The position numbers and the translations under genes were made by a program. DNA of 48,401 nucleotides from Microcaldota archaeon. Lineage in GTDB: Archaea > Micrarchaeota > Micrarchaeia > Anstonellales > Bilamarchaeaceae. Below the pieces are notes generated by a model. It was not told where the DNA came from. It worked only from the letters and a program-made list of their open reading frames with translations, and did not search any database. The stretch lies in contig JAHJDH010000019.1 of the NCBI GenBank assembly GCA_018812625.1, forward strand, positions 1 through 48,401, written 5' to 3'. Positions 8,288 to 17,691 of the stretch are shown piece after piece; within the stretch, counting starts at the first letter, position 1; every line of letters starts with the position of its first letter.

Positions 8288-8315
8288 TATTATCGATTGA
8301 TAGTCTCATCCAATC

Positions 8316-8328
8316 TTTTTATATATAA
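8316..8328 (-). promoter_or_regulatory. TATA region for the phosphomevalonate dehydratase operon
   Basis: TTTTTATATATAA, centred about 35 nt before the ATG at 8287. It leaves a predicted leader of roughly 9 nt. Confidence 0.45.
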
Positions 8329-8337
8329 CACAATCTT

Positions 8338-9891
8338 TTACATGTCATTATCCCGTTTCTTCCTATGATATGTTATTGCAAATCTATGAGCCTCATCGCG
8401 GCATTTTTGGAGCAATTTTAATGCAGGGGATTTTCTATCCATCTTCAATGGCTCCATTTTATTTGGGAGATATACTTCCTCTTCTCTTTTTGCAAGTGAA
8501 ACTATTGTTTTATTTATTCCAAGCTCCTCAAGAGCTTCAATTGCAAAATGCAATTGGCCAGGCCCTCCATCAATAAGAATCAAATCTGGGAGCTGCCCTC
8601 CTTCTGATAAAATTCTAGAATAACGTCTACTGACAACTTCCTGCATCATAGCAAAATCATCCTGCCCTTCAACGGTTTTTATCTTGAATCTTCTATATCC
8701 TGATTTGTCTGGTTTGCCATTGACAAATCTTACCATTGAACCAACCGAATTTGTTCCAAAAAGAGTCGAAATATCAAATGTTTCGATAATTACTGGATTA
8801 TCCTTCATCTCAAGCTCATCTCTCAGTTCTAACACTGAAAAATCTATCTTATTGTGCATAATTGAATTTGCTGCAATCTCAAGTACCTTCATCTTTGCCT
8901 TTGATGGTTTTTTGAATTCCTGATTTAGTGTGCGGTTTAGGAGTTCTATCTGTTTTTCATTTAGATTGCTATAAACAATCTCATCTGTGCCAAGCTCTCC
9001 ATAATACTGCATACAAAATGCAACTTCTGGCTCTTCCTCATGCTTTATTTGAATTTTTTGATTTTCGCTTCTACAAATAACTCCATTTTGACTCTTTAAA
9101 ATATGTACATGAAGATCCTCTCCTATCTTTTGGAACCAAGCAAAATCTTCATCTTTTCTTTTTATCTGCTCAACATTTGATCTTCCAAAGAATATTTCCA
9201 GCGAACTGATTTGGTCTCTAAGTGATGCTGCAAGTTCGTAGTCAAGATTATCCGATGCCTTTTTCATCTGAGATTTCAAATCACTGATGATTTTTTTTGC
9301 ATTCTTTTTACCGCCTAGGACCATCTCAAGTGAATTGATGTTTTTTTGATAATCTTCACTGTTTATTTTTCCAATGCATGGAGCGCTACAGTTACCTAAA
9401 TGATATTGCAAACATTCTTTTTTTGGCATTTTGTTGCATATACGAACCCTAAACAGTTTCCTAAGATATCTTGCTGAAATTGTACGCTTTGCACTATCTG
9501 TAAAAGGCCCAAAAAACTTTGCAGTTTTTATTTTGAATTTTCCCTTAGAATTTTTTCTTGCAACGAGCAGTCGTGGAAATTTTTCTTTTGTTAGGGCAAG
9601 ATATGAAAAATGCTTTGAATCTTTTAGCAGCATATTGTACTTTGGTTGATAATTTTTGACCATATTTGATTCTAGAATAAGTGCTTCCGTTTCGTTTTTT
9701 GTTAGTATGAATTCAATTTCTGTAATTTGATTGACTAATATGCTTGTTTTGATGTCATGTGCTCCAGTAAAATATTGAGAAAGCCTTTTTCGAATATCTC
9801 TTGCCTTTCCGATATAAATGACATCTCCATCAATGTCCTTCATCAGGTATATTCCGGCTTTTTCTGGATACTTTGAGTGGGTAAATTCCAT
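8338..9891 (-). CDS. uvrC: UvrC excinuclease subunit, lacking the C-terminal HhH domain
   Basis: The 517-aa protein makes the two incisions around UvrB-marked lesions. The N-terminal GIY-YIG nuclease is clear (AGIYLMKD then VIYIGKA at residues 12-33). It is followed by the Cys cluster (CNKMPKKEC, CSAPC) near 155-170, the UVR motif (LDYELAASLRDQI) near 218-230 that binds UvrB, and the RNase H-like 5' nuclease core ending in LILIDGGPGQL near 440-450. The protein stops right after KCRDEAHRFAITYHR, where most bacterial UvrC proteins continue into tandem helix-hairpin-helix motifs. It is the last gene of the uvrB-uvrA-uvrC operon, starting 7 nt after uvrA. Confidence 0.95.
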   Translation of the reverse strand: MEFTHSKYPEKAGIYLMKDIDGDVIYIGKARDIRKRLSQYFTGAHDIKTSILVNQITEIEFILTKNETEALILESNMVKNYQPKYNMLLKDSKHFSYLALTKEKFPRLLVARKNSKGKFKIKTAKFFGPFTDSAKRTISARYLRKLFRVRICNKMPKKECLQYHLGNCSAPCIGKINSEDYQKNINSLEMVLGGKKNAKKIISDLKSQMKKASDNLDYELAASLRDQISSLEIFFGRSNVEQIKRKDEDFAWFQKIGEDLHVHILKSQNGVICRSENQKIQIKHEEEPEVAFCMQYYGELGTDEIVYSNLNEKQIELLNRTLNQEFKKPSKAKMKVLEIAANSIMHNKIDFSVLELRDELEMKDNPVIIETFDISTLFGTNSVGSMVRFVNGKPDKSGYRRFKIKTVEGQDDFAMMQEVVSRRYSRILSEGGQLPDLILIDGGPGQLHFAIEALEELGINKTIVSLAKREEEVYLPNKMEPLKMDRKSPALKLLQKCRDEAHRFAITYHRKKRDNDM

Positions 9892-9897
9892 ATTGCA

Positions 9898-12714
9898 TCA
9901 TCTTAGTACTTCCTGAAGATATTTGGCCGTATGTGTATTTGTTTTTGCAACCTCCTCAGGAGTTCCCTTAGCAACTACCAGTCCTCCGGCATCGCCTCCG
10001 TCAGGTCCCAGATCAATAACCCAATCTGCACTTTTTATGACATCTAAGTTGTGCTCTATTACAATCATGCTGTTTCCCTTATCAACCAGCCTCATAAGAA
10101 CTTCAAGAAGTTTATGCACATCATCAAAGTGGAGGCCTGTTGTAGGCTCATCCAGAACATACATTGTTTTTCCTGTTGATCTCTTAGATAGTTCTGTTGC
10201 AAGCTTAACTCTCTGGGCTTCTCCTCCAGATAATGTTGTTGCGGGCTGACCAAGTTTGATATACCCAAGTCCAACATCCTGCACCGTCTGAAGTTTATTC
10301 TTTATTGTTGGGATGTTTTTGAAGAATTCTAGAGCTTCATTAACACTCATATCAAGAATCTCGGAAATATTTTTTCCTTTGTACGATATCTCAAGAGTTT
10401 GGGAGTGGTATCGTTTACCTTTGCATACTTCGCATGGTACATAAACATCACTGAGAAAGTGCATTTCTATTTTTATTAGCCCATCTCCCTCACAATTACT
10501 GCATCTTCCATCTGCAACATTGAATGAAAATCTCCCGGCTTTGTATCCACGTGCTTTTGCTTCCGGAGTTTTTGCAAATAATTCTCTAATTGGGGTAAAT
10601 GCTCCAACATATGTTGCTGGATTGGACCTGGGGGTCCTTCCAATTGGTGATTGGTCGACCTCGATAATTTTATCAAGCATCTCAGCATTTCTTATTGTTT
10701 CGAATTTTCCGACCGTTAGCCTTGATCTGTTTAGTGCATTGGATAGTGCTGGAAACAATGTCTTTGAAATAAGGGATGATTTTCCAGATCCAGATACTCC
10801 TGTAATGCACGTTAAAGTTCCAATTGGAACCTCAACATCTATCTTTTTTAGGTTGTTTTCTTTTGCTCCAACAAGTGTTAACATTTTATCTGCTTTTCTT
10901 CGTTTTTTTGGAACATCTATCTTCTTTTTACCAGATAAATACAATCCAGTTATTGAATCCTTATTCTCTATAATGTCATTATGATCTCCAGTTGCAATGA
11001 TTCTGCCGCCATGCGCTCCAGCGCCTGGACCAATATCAATAATATGATCTGCTTCTCTTATTGTCTCCTCATCATGCTCAACAATAACAAGTGTATTCCC
11101 AATATCCCTAAGTCTTTTGAGTGTTGCAATTAATTTGCCATTATCCCGTTGGTGCAGTCCGATTGATGGCTCATCTAAAACATATATTATTCCTGTTAGG
11201 TTTGTGCCTATTTGTGTTGCCAGACGAATCCTTTGAGATTCTCCTCCAGAAAGCGTTGAACTTTCTCTTGATAATGTGAGATATTCAAGCCCAACATTTT
11301 CAAGGAATTCGAGTCTGGAATTAATCTCTTTAAGGATCGGAATAGCAATCTGTTTCTCACTGCTATCGAAATTTATATGAGCAAGATGCTTTTTTGTTTT
11401 TGAAATGGAAACATTGCAAATATCAGATATGTTCCACTGTCCAACCAGAACGCTTAGCATTTCTTTCTTAAGACGTTTTCCCCTGCAATCCGGGCATGTT
11501 TTCTCTCTCATGAATTTTCCGATTTCATTTTTTCTCCTGTCAGATTTAGTTTGGTGAAACAATCTTTCAAGCTGTGGGATTACTCCTTCAAAATCAGCTT
11601 CGTATTCATATACTGCACTGCTGCTTTTGCTTTCATATTTGAACTTCATTCTGTCTTTTGTTCCATGCAAAATAACATCCAATTTCTCCTTGCTTATATC
11701 AGAAATTGGCGCTCTAATATCAATTCCGAATTTTTTTGCAACCACCTGAATCTGATGGATTCTCCAGCCTCCTTCCATAAGTCCTTTGTAGCATGTGATA
11801 GCACCTCCAATTATTGAGAGTTTTTTATCTGGAATTATGAGGTCTGCATCAAATTCCATCTTAAAACCAAGGCCATGGCACTGTTCACATGCTCCAAAAG
11901 GAGAATTAAACGAAAAGTCTCTTGGCTGCAATTCACCTAGTGAAATGCCATGTTCTGGGCAGGCATTTTTCTTTGAGTATGTTACTCTATCCTCTTTATT
12001 TTTTGCAATTAGAATTCCATTCCCCTGATCAAGTGCTGATTCTATTGCTTCATGAAGCCGTTCTTCATCACTTGTATTAAGCCTATCAATACGAATTGAT
12101 ATGTTGTGCTTGATATTTTTATCTAATTTTGGAACCTCCTCTTCTAAATTTACTAATTTTGAATCAACATAAACAAAGTAGAATCCAGAATCTTTCATTT
12201 TTTTGAATTCTTTTTCATACCTTCCTTTTTCTCCCCGCGCTATTGGTGCTAGGATTTCAATCTTTTGATCTTTCCACGCTGCTTTAATTCCTGATGCAAT
12301 TTCATCTGGCCCTTGCTTAGAAATTGGTTTTTTACAAATTGGGCAGTGTGGATGACCAACTCTGGCAAATAAAAGTCTTAGATAATCATAAATCTCAGTT
12401 ACAGTACCTACTGTTGATCTTGGATTTCTTGATGTTGTTTTCTGGTCAATTGAAATTGCTGGTGAGAGGCCTTCTATTGAATCAACGTCCGGTTTATTCA
12501 TTATCCCAAGAAACTGCCTTGCATATGCTGAAAGAGATTCTACATACCTTCTTTGACCTTCTGCATATAATGTATCAAAGGCAAGTGTTGATTTTCCTGA
12601 TCCTGAGAGTCCAGTAATCACTGTAATCTTTTCGCGCGGAATCTCAACATCCACATTTTTGAGATTATGCTCTCTAGCGCCTTTGATTATGATTTTATCT
12701 CTTATTTTTCCCAC
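9898..12714 (-). CDS. uvrA: UvrA excinuclease ATPase subunit
   Basis: The 938-aa, full-length UvrA surveys DNA for bulky damage as a dimer and loads UvrB. Two ABC ATPase halves are visible: Walker [13 protein letters not shown] near residue 35 with signature [12 protein letters not shown] near 490, and [11 protein letters not shown] near 635 with [12 protein letters not shown] near 825. Zinc modules include CPICKKPI near 125, the CEQC site near 283, CPDCRGKR near 410, and the CSNCEGDG...CEVCKGKRY module near 735-762. It lies 14 nt after uvrB with an AAGGTGGG ribosome binding site. Many archaea lack uvrABC, so the cluster was probably acquired from bacteria at some point; base composition does not reveal when. 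Confidence 0.97.
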   Translation of the reverse strand: MGKIRDKIIIKGAREHNLKNVDVEIPREKITVITGLSGSGKSTLAFDTLYAEGQRRYVESLSAYARQFLGIMNKPDVDSIEGLSPAISIDQKTTSRNPRSTVGTVTEIYDYLRLLFARVGHPHCPICKKPISKQGPDEIASGIKAAWKDQKIEILAPIARGEKGRYEKEFKKMKDSGFYFVYVDSKLVNLEEEVPKLDKNIKHNISIRIDRLNTSDEERLHEAIESALDQGNGILIAKNKEDRVTYSKKNACPEHGISLGELQPRDFSFNSPFGACEQCHGLGFKMEFDADLIIPDKKLSIIGGAITCYKGLMEGGWRIHQIQVVAKKFGIDIRAPISDISKEKLDVILHGTKDRMKFKYESKSSSAVYEYEADFEGVIPQLERLFHQTKSDRRKNEIGKFMREKTCPDCRGKRLKKEMLSVLVGQWNISDICNVSISKTKKHLAHINFDSSEKQIAIPILKEINSRLEFLENVGLEYLTLSRESSTLSGGESQRIRLATQIGTNLTGIIYVLDEPSIGLHQRDNGKLIATLKRLRDIGNTLVIVEHDEETIREADHIIDIGPGAGAHGGRIIATGDHNDIIENKDSITGLYLSGKKKIDVPKKRRKADKMLTLVGAKENNLKKIDVEVPIGTLTCITGVSGSGKSSLISKTLFPALSNALNRSRLTVGKFETIRNAEMLDKIIEVDQSPIGRTPRSNPATYVGAFTPIRELFAKTPEAKARGYKAGRFSFNVADGRCSNCEGDGLIKIEMHFLSDVYVPCEVCKGKRYHSQTLEISYKGKNISEILDMSVNEALEFFKNIPTIKNKLQTVQDVGLGYIKLGQPATTLSGGEAQRVKLATELSKRSTGKTMYVLDEPTTGLHFDDVHKLLEVLMRLVDKGNSMIVIEHNLDVIKSADWVIDLGPDGGDAGGLVVAKGTPEEVAKTNTHTAKYLQEVLR

Positions 12715-12728
12715 CTTTTTTCTTTTAA

Positions 12729-14654
12729 TTATTTATTGTTTTGAAGTTCCCTTATTTTATCTCTTAGGTTTATTGCTCTCTCAAATTCTAAACGTTCTGC
12801 TGCAACTTTCATCTCCTCTTCTAGTTGTGCAATAATCTCTTCCTTTTGAGTTTCGTTCATTGTTTTTGGGATAGCTACTGGAAGAGTTCCATCATCGTCA
12901 TCCAGAATCGGTTTTTTGATTGATTTTGGTACAATCTTATTTTTTTCATTGAATTCTATTTGTTTATTCCGACGTCTTTCTGTTTCTTCAATTGCCAATT
13001 CCATTGCTCTGGATTTTTCATCTGCATACATAATCACATTACTATTGACATTTCTGGCAGCTCTTCCTATTGTTTGGATTAATGAGGTTTCAGATCTTAA
13101 AAACCCTGTTTTATCTGCATCAAGGATTGCAACTAAGGAAACTTCTGGGATATCTAGTCCCTCTCTAAGAAGATTAATGCCAACAAGACAGTCAAACTTT
13201 CCTTGTCTGAGGGATTTTATTAGTTTGGTCCTATCAAGCGTTTCAATTTCGGAGTGCAAATATCGAACGCGCGCTCCATTGTTATGAAGATAATCAGTTA
13301 GATCCTCTGCCATTCTTTTTGTGAGTGTTGTAACAAGAACACGTTCATTTTTCTTTGCTCTATTTTTGATTTCTACTAAAAGATTTTCAAGTTGTCCATC
13401 AGTTTTTCTAATCTCAACATTTGGGTCAACAAGACCAGTCGGGCGGACAATCTGCTCTACAATCTTTTTTGACTTCTTTAACTCATATTCTGACGGTGTT
13501 GCTGAAACAAAAATCACATTGTTCATATACTCTACAAATTCCTCAAATTTCAATGGGCGGTTATCATATGCGCAAGGCAATCTAAATCCATTCTCAACAA
13601 GGGATTTTTTCCTTGCATAGTCGCCATTGTACATTGCCTTAACCTGCGGTATTGTTACGTGTGATTCATCAATAAACATAATGAAGTCTTTTGGAAAATA
13701 ATCAAGAAGGCAAAATGGCCTTGTTCCTGGGGCTCTTCCATCAAAATGTCTTGAATAGTTTTCAATTCCACTACAATATCCTATTTCCCGAAGCATTTCA
13801 AGATCATAATTTGTTCTTTGTTCAATCCGTTGCCTTTCGAGTGGCTTTAATGTTGGTGCATACTCCTCAAGTTCTGTCTGTATTGCAGCTATTGCATTAT
13901 CGCGAAGCTCATCTGCAACGACAAAATGTTTTGCTGGCAGAATCAAGTAACTATTTACTGGAGTTTTCTTTTGCTGCAGCGTATCAAAAAATACTATCTC
14001 CTGAATTTTTTCATCTTCAAAGTTTATCCGAACTGCTTTATCTGCAAATGGAGGGAAGACCTCTAATATGTCCCCGCGAAGTCTGAATTTTCCCTTCTCA
14101 AGTACAGTATCATTTCTCTCATACTGCATCGAGACAAGAGATTTTACTATTTCTTTTCTTGTAATTCCTTCTCCAACTTTCAAGTCAAGTCCGAGTTCTT
14201 TGTAAGTTCCAGGGTTTCCAAGGCCATATATGCAAGAGACTGATGCGATAATTATTGTTGGCCTTCCAGAGAGGAGATATGATGTTGCCTGAAGTCTGAA
14301 TTCTTCAATTTTTTCATTTATGTCTGCTGATTTTTCAATATATGTATCTGATGTGGCAATGTAGCTCTCAGGTTGATAATAATCATAATACGAGATAAAG
14401 TATCCAATATCATTTTTTGGGAAGAACTGCTGAAATTCTGCATAAAGCTGGGCTGCCAAAGTTTTGTTGTGGCATAGAATAAGCGCTGATTTTCCAGTTC
14501 TTGCAATCACATTTGCCATTGTGAATGTTTTTCCTGATCCAGTTACTCCAAGAAGAGTTTGGGCTCCTCCTATGTTTGCAATTGGCATTAACTCTTCAAT
14601 TGCAGAAGGCTGATCTCCAGCCGGTTTATATCTAGATTCAAGAGTAAATCTCAT
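12729..14654 (-). CDS. uvrB: UvrB excinuclease helicase-like subunit
   Basis: The 641-aa protein is a complete UvrB, first gene of the uvrBAC operon. It shows Walker [15 protein letters not shown] near residue 35, the beta-hairpin segment [11 protein letters not shown] near 93-103, the DEAD-like box [11 protein letters not shown] near 330, motif [17 protein letters not shown] near 495, motif [12 protein letters not shown] near 530, and the C-terminal UVR domain ([17 protein letters not shown]) that contacts UvrC. It verifies damage and positions UvrC. An AAGGAT site precedes the ATG and an AT-rich TATTTACTT lies about 31 nt upstream. Confidence 0.97.
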   Translation of the reverse strand: MRFTLESRYKPAGDQPSAIEELMPIANIGGAQTLLGVTGSGKTFTMANVIARTGKSALILCHNKTLAAQLYAEFQQFFPKNDIGYFISYYDYYQPESYIATSDTYIEKSADINEKIEEFRLQATSYLLSGRPTIIIASVSCIYGLGNPGTYKELGLDLKVGEGITRKEIVKSLVSMQYERNDTVLEKGKFRLRGDILEVFPPFADKAVRINFEDEKIQEIVFFDTLQQKKTPVNSYLILPAKHFVVADELRDNAIAAIQTELEEYAPTLKPLERQRIEQRTNYDLEMLREIGYCSGIENYSRHFDGRAPGTRPFCLLDYFPKDFIMFIDESHVTIPQVKAMYNGDYARKKSLVENGFRLPCAYDNRPLKFEEFVEYMNNVIFVSATPSEYELKKSKKIVEQIVRPTGLVDPNVEIRKTDGQLENLLVEIKNRAKKNERVLVTTLTKRMAEDLTDYLHNNGARVRYLHSEIETLDRTKLIKSLRQGKFDCLVGINLLREGLDIPEVSLVAILDADKTGFLRSETSLIQTIGRAARNVNSNVIMYADEKSRAMELAIEETERRRNKQIEFNEKNKIVPKSIKKPILDDDDGTLPVAIPKTMNETQKEEIIAQLEEEMKVAAERLEFERAINLRDKIRELQNNK

Positions 14655-14696
14655 AATATCCTTGTAAGAATTAGGGAAAGAAGTAAATAAAAAATC

Positions 14697-14933
14697 CTAT
14701 TCGGATTGCGTATGCATGAAAAAGCCCATTGCAAGTACAATAAGACCAACGAAGAGTAGGATCCAGGAAGCATCTCCTATGGTAATTATTGATTCCTGAA
14801 GCAATTCGTTTGCTGATTTGTAGCCTGCACCAAGTACTCTATCTGCAACAATCATGGTTCCTGCCATTACTATAAGTCCAAATACTGAGACCAGAATCCC
14901 AGTACAAACGACTTTTCCAGCGTGTTTTTTCAT
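14697..14933 (-). CDS. Small two-helix membrane protein
   Basis: The 78-aa protein begins with a basic MKKHAGK and has two hydrophobic helices, about residues 8-30 and 52-73, joined by a hydrophilic loop containing DRVLGAGYKSANELLQ. The start is set at ATG 14933 because it overlaps the stop of the preceding gene as TAATG, implying translational coupling; an earlier in-frame start at 14966 would lie inside that gene. I do not recognise the family. It sits between the HEAT-repeat gene and uvrB but is probably not part of the uvr operon, as uvrB has its own AT-rich promoter region in the gap. Confidence 0.65.
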   Translation of the reverse strand: MKKHAGKVVCTGILVSVFGLIVMAGTMIVADRVLGAGYKSANELLQESIITIGDASWILLFVGLIVLAMGFFMHTQSE

Positions 14934-15766
14934 TAATTTCCCTCGCTCTGAATCTTTTTTATCCACGGACCTAATATCTTTCTAGCAGCTTCTGCAACCA
15001 GAGGGTCATCTGATTGAGTTAGGCCAATCACCATCCTGAATGCTTTGCCAGGCCCGTTCTTATTTTGTTCTTGGTCGATAGCACATGAAAAAAATTCAAT
15101 TGCTAGTACTCTTTGACGATCATTGTTTCCGCATAAAAATCTTCGCATCATTGGCAAAGATTCATTATCAATTTCCTGATGTAATGAAGCTGCTTTAGTC
15201 AAAGTCTTCATGGCAGCTGATCTGACATCTTGATGATCATCATTAAGCAGTTTAACAATTGCCTTAACTGTATCTCCCATCACAACCTCATTTTTTATCA
15301 TGTCACTAAACATTTCAAGAGCAGTTATTTTTGTTTCATGACACTCACTATTAAGAGCTTCTTCAAGGTCTCCATATGCTGATGATACGTCTGCACCATC
15401 CATATATGCCATGTGCATGGTATTTATCAAAGTAAGTCTCTCTTCAGGAAATTTTCTAAATGCTTCAATTAAATATGGTATTGCTTCACTTATGTCTAGT
15501 CCAAGACCAAGAAGTGATGAGGAATCTATCAGAGTATATGCCGCGGCCTTTCTTATGTTTGGATCTTCATCATTAAGGAATTCGGCAATTAGTGGCACAT
15601 CCTCCTTGGAAGGATTGATTTTTTCAGCAGTATCCTCTGGATCCACAGTTTTCAATATCCTGGCTATGAGTTCTCTTTTATCTCCTGTCAATAGCTCTGC
15701 GACCCTGGCGAAAGGTCTTTTTTTCCCTGTTTTTCCTTTGTCTTCACTGCGTTTTTTCCAATTCAT
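14933..15766 (-). CDS. HEAT-repeat protein
   Basis: Start ATG 15766 (MNWKKRSEDKG) avoids overlap with ubiD and lies downstream of a TTTATAAA at 15800-15807. The 277-aa product has a basic head followed by HEAT repeats: PLIAEFLNDEDPNIRKAAAY, AIPYLIEAFRKFPEERL, a helix pair around LEEALNSECHETKITALEMF, AIVKLLNDDHQDVRSAAMKT, and a final set ending VIGLTQSDDPLVAEAARKIL. The D-x-x-(V/I)-R pattern at the repeat turns is typical. It is a protein-binding scaffold of unknown partner, and is coupled by TAATG to the small membrane protein that follows, which may be that partner. Confidence 0.8.
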   Translation of the reverse strand: MNWKKRSEDKGKTGKKRPFARVAELLTGDKRELIARILKTVDPEDTAEKINPSKEDVPLIAEFLNDEDPNIRKAAAYTLIDSSSLLGLGLDISEAIPYLIEAFRKFPEERLTLINTMHMAYMDGADVSSAYGDLEEALNSECHETKITALEMFSDMIKNEVVMGDTVKAIVKLLNDDHQDVRSAAMKTLTKAASLHQEIDNESLPMMRRFLCGNNDRQRVLAIEFFSCAIDQEQNKNGPGKAFRMVIGLTQSDDPLVAEAARKILGPWIKKIQSEGN

Positions 15767-15799
15767 GTTTAACGCCTTTATGAATTGTGATAAAAACAG

Positions 15800-15807
15800 T
15801 TTATAAA
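15800..15807 (-). promoter_or_regulatory. TATA box for the HEAT-repeat / membrane protein operon
   Basis: Perfect TTTATAAA on the minus strand in the gap downstream of ubiD, 37 nt before ATG 15766. It leaves about an 11-nt leader. Confidence 0.55.
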
Positions 15808-15815
15808 TGGGTATA

Positions 15816-17108
15816 TTATAAATAATCTGACGGATCAATTTTCTTCCATCTTGCTTTTTCAAATGCCTTGGCATCGTCAAGCGGTTTTGTTGCATCGAGG
15901 CCCATTTTAGTAGTTTCATACGTGTGTGGATCTGCGCTTGGATCTAATGAAGAGCCTTTTTGCTTTTCTTTGACAACGAGGTCTTTATCTGCCTGGAATC
16001 TTGTTGCAACTGCCCATTCAACTTCCAAAGGCTTATCAACATCAATGTCTTCATCTACAATAACAACATGCTTGAGTGATTTGTGTCCTGCAAATGCAGC
16101 TTCTATTGTGGCCTTTCCATCAGATTCTGCTTTCTTTTTTATTGAAACTACTGCATGAAGCCAGCAACATCCTCCTGGAGAGATATTAACACTTTTACAT
16201 TCGCAAACTTTGCTTACCTCTGTGAAAATTGTTGGTTCTCGTGGCATTCCCATTAATACCTTATGCTCAAGTCCCCCTGGAAGAAGCACATGCCACATTG
16301 CATCATTCCTATGGTACATTTTAGTGAATTTCATTACCTGCTGTTTTCGAACAACATCATATGTCTCTGTCAAATCAATGAATGGCCCTTCATCTGCCAT
16401 CTCCTTTGTGATTCTTCCCTCAAAGGCAAATTCACAATCTGATGGAATCTCAATTCCATTGCTTAGTTTCACTGTTTTTACTTCTGCAAGTCTGTTTGCA
16501 TATTCCAGTTCATCCTGGCCTATCCTAGAAGAAATTGCTGCTGATAATAGCACATTAATAGGAGCGCCGACTATTACTGCAACATCCAGCTCTCCTCCTG
16601 CTCTTTTGATAAATTCCTCCAGATTTCTATGGAGTATTCTCATTACTACCCTATCCTTTTCAATAACCATCATTCTGTGAAATGATAAGTTTCGTCCATA
16701 TTCCTTGTCTTTTGCAATTACTATTGCAGATGCGAGGTATGGCCCACCATCTTTTTCAGCATGAATTGGAATCGGAAGCTTTGAAAGATCAATTTCGCTT
16801 GTGCTATTTTCGAGGATAGGTCCGTTTTCAATAAGCTCTGGTTTTGTTGGATTGTTTATAGCATCAATAAGCTTTGGAATCAGTTCATCCTTTTCAATTC
16901 CAAAATATTCACAAATAAGTTTTCTTGTTGAAAACACATTTCCAACAGCTGGAAAATCTGATTCTTCTACCTCTGGAGCATAAACTGGCTTTCCATCAAG
17001 AACATGCATAAGCCCGGCAAGATCAAGATTTTTTGAAATCTTCTTGTTAACAATTGCCATTCTATTTTCATTTCTTATTTTTTCAATAAATTCTCTGAAT
17101 GTTTTCAT
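15816..17108 (-). CDS. UbiD-family decarboxylase, probable anhydromevalonate phosphate decarboxylase
   Basis: The 430-aa protein is a full-length UbiD-fold prenyl-FMN decarboxylase. Recognisable segments are GNVFSTRK near residue 57, LSKLPIPIHAEKDGGPYLAS near 110-130, the RNLSFHRMMV stretch near 140, GAPINVLLSAA near 185, EGPFIDLTETYDVV near 240-253, and the KHVVIVDEDIDV segment near 350. In archaea with the modified mevalonate route this family decarboxylates trans-anhydromevalonate 5-phosphate to isopentenyl phosphate; the presence of AcnX, IPK and MVK here makes that more likely than an aromatic substrate. ATG 17108 is used because it overlaps the ubiX stop as ATGA. An in-frame ATG at 17120 is possible. 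Confidence 0.9.
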   Translation of the reverse strand: MKTFREFIEKIRNENRMAIVNKKISKNLDLAGLMHVLDGKPVYAPEVEESDFPAVGNVFSTRKLICEYFGIEKDELIPKLIDAINNPTKPELIENGPILENSTSEIDLSKLPIPIHAEKDGGPYLASAIVIAKDKEYGRNLSFHRMMVIEKDRVVMRILHRNLEEFIKRAGGELDVAVIVGAPINVLLSAAISSRIGQDELEYANRLAEVKTVKLSNGIEIPSDCEFAFEGRITKEMADEGPFIDLTETYDVVRKQQVMKFTKMYHRNDAMWHVLLPGGLEHKVLMGMPREPTIFTEVSKVCECKSVNISPGGCCWLHAVVSIKKKAESDGKATIEAAFAGHKSLKHVVIVDEDIDVDKPLEVEWAVATRFQADKDLVVKEKQKGSSLDPSADPHTYETTKMGLDATKPLDDAKAFEKARWKKIDPSDYL

Positions 17109-17641
17109 TTTGATCCCCATCTTTTAGATATTTGATGCTTTAGCCCCATCTGGTCAAGCACTCTTGCAATAATAAAATCAATCAGATCATCAACTTTTTT
17201 TGGCTTGCCATAAAAACCAGGAGTAGCTGGCAAAATAATCCCACCTGCCAATGTTACCTTCTCCATATTTTTTATTGTAATTAATGAGTATGGTGTATCT
17301 CGAACAACTAATATGAGTTTTGACCTTTCCTTGAGTGCAACCTCTGCTGCCCTGTTGATAAGATTATTCCCAACCCCATTTGCAATTTCTCCAAGGCTTT
17401 TGAGTGAACATGGTATGAGCACAACCGCATCTGGTGGGTTTGATCCTGATGCATATGGACATGAGAAATCGTTTTCGTGATAATCTGCTTTTGGCAATTT
17501 TGTTCCTTCTGCTTTAGCAACTTCAACAGCACCACTACTCACAACAACTGAAACTTCATTATCTGTCTGTTTTAGTATCTCGACAAGCCGTCTTCCATAC
17601 TCTAGACCAGAAGCTCCAGTAATAGCTACCAAAATACGCAT
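17105..17641 (-). CDS. ubiX: UbiX flavin prenyltransferase
   Basis: The 178-aa protein makes prenylated FMN, the cofactor UbiD needs, from reduced FMN and dimethylallyl phosphate. The N-terminal ITGASGLEYG nucleotide-phosphate loop, VVSSGAVEVAK, PCSLKSLGEIANGVGNNLINRAAEVALKE-like core (central Ser and Asn visible), LVVRDTPYSLI and the C-terminal PATPGFYGKPKKVDDLI are all characteristic. It overlaps ubiD by the ATGA junction, so cofactor and apoenzyme are co-translated. A CTTTAAAA element lies 26 nt before its ATG, giving a leaderless transcript that drives both genes. Confidence 0.95.
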   Translation of the reverse strand: MRILVAITGASGLEYGRRLVEILKQTDNEVSVVVSSGAVEVAKAEGTKLPKADYHENDFSCPYASGSNPPDAVVLIPCSLKSLGEIANGVGNNLINRAAEVALKERSKLILVVRDTPYSLITIKNMEKVTLAGGIILPATPGFYGKPKKVDDLIDFIIARVLDQMGLKHQISKRWGSK

Positions 17642-17662
17642 ATATTGTCGTTGTTATTTTCT

Positions 17663-17670
17663 CTTTAAAA
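17663..17670 (-). promoter_or_regulatory. TATA box for ubiX-ubiD
   Basis: TTTTAAAG on the minus strand centred about 26 nt before ATG 17641. Confidence 0.6.
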
Positions 17671-17691
17671 TGTAATGCATTTGAATAAAAA

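Noticed and set aside
8338-14654. Recent horizontal transfer of uvrBAC from bacteria
   Set aside because: The family is bacterial in origin, but base composition and codon style match the neighbours, so no recent event can be claimed.
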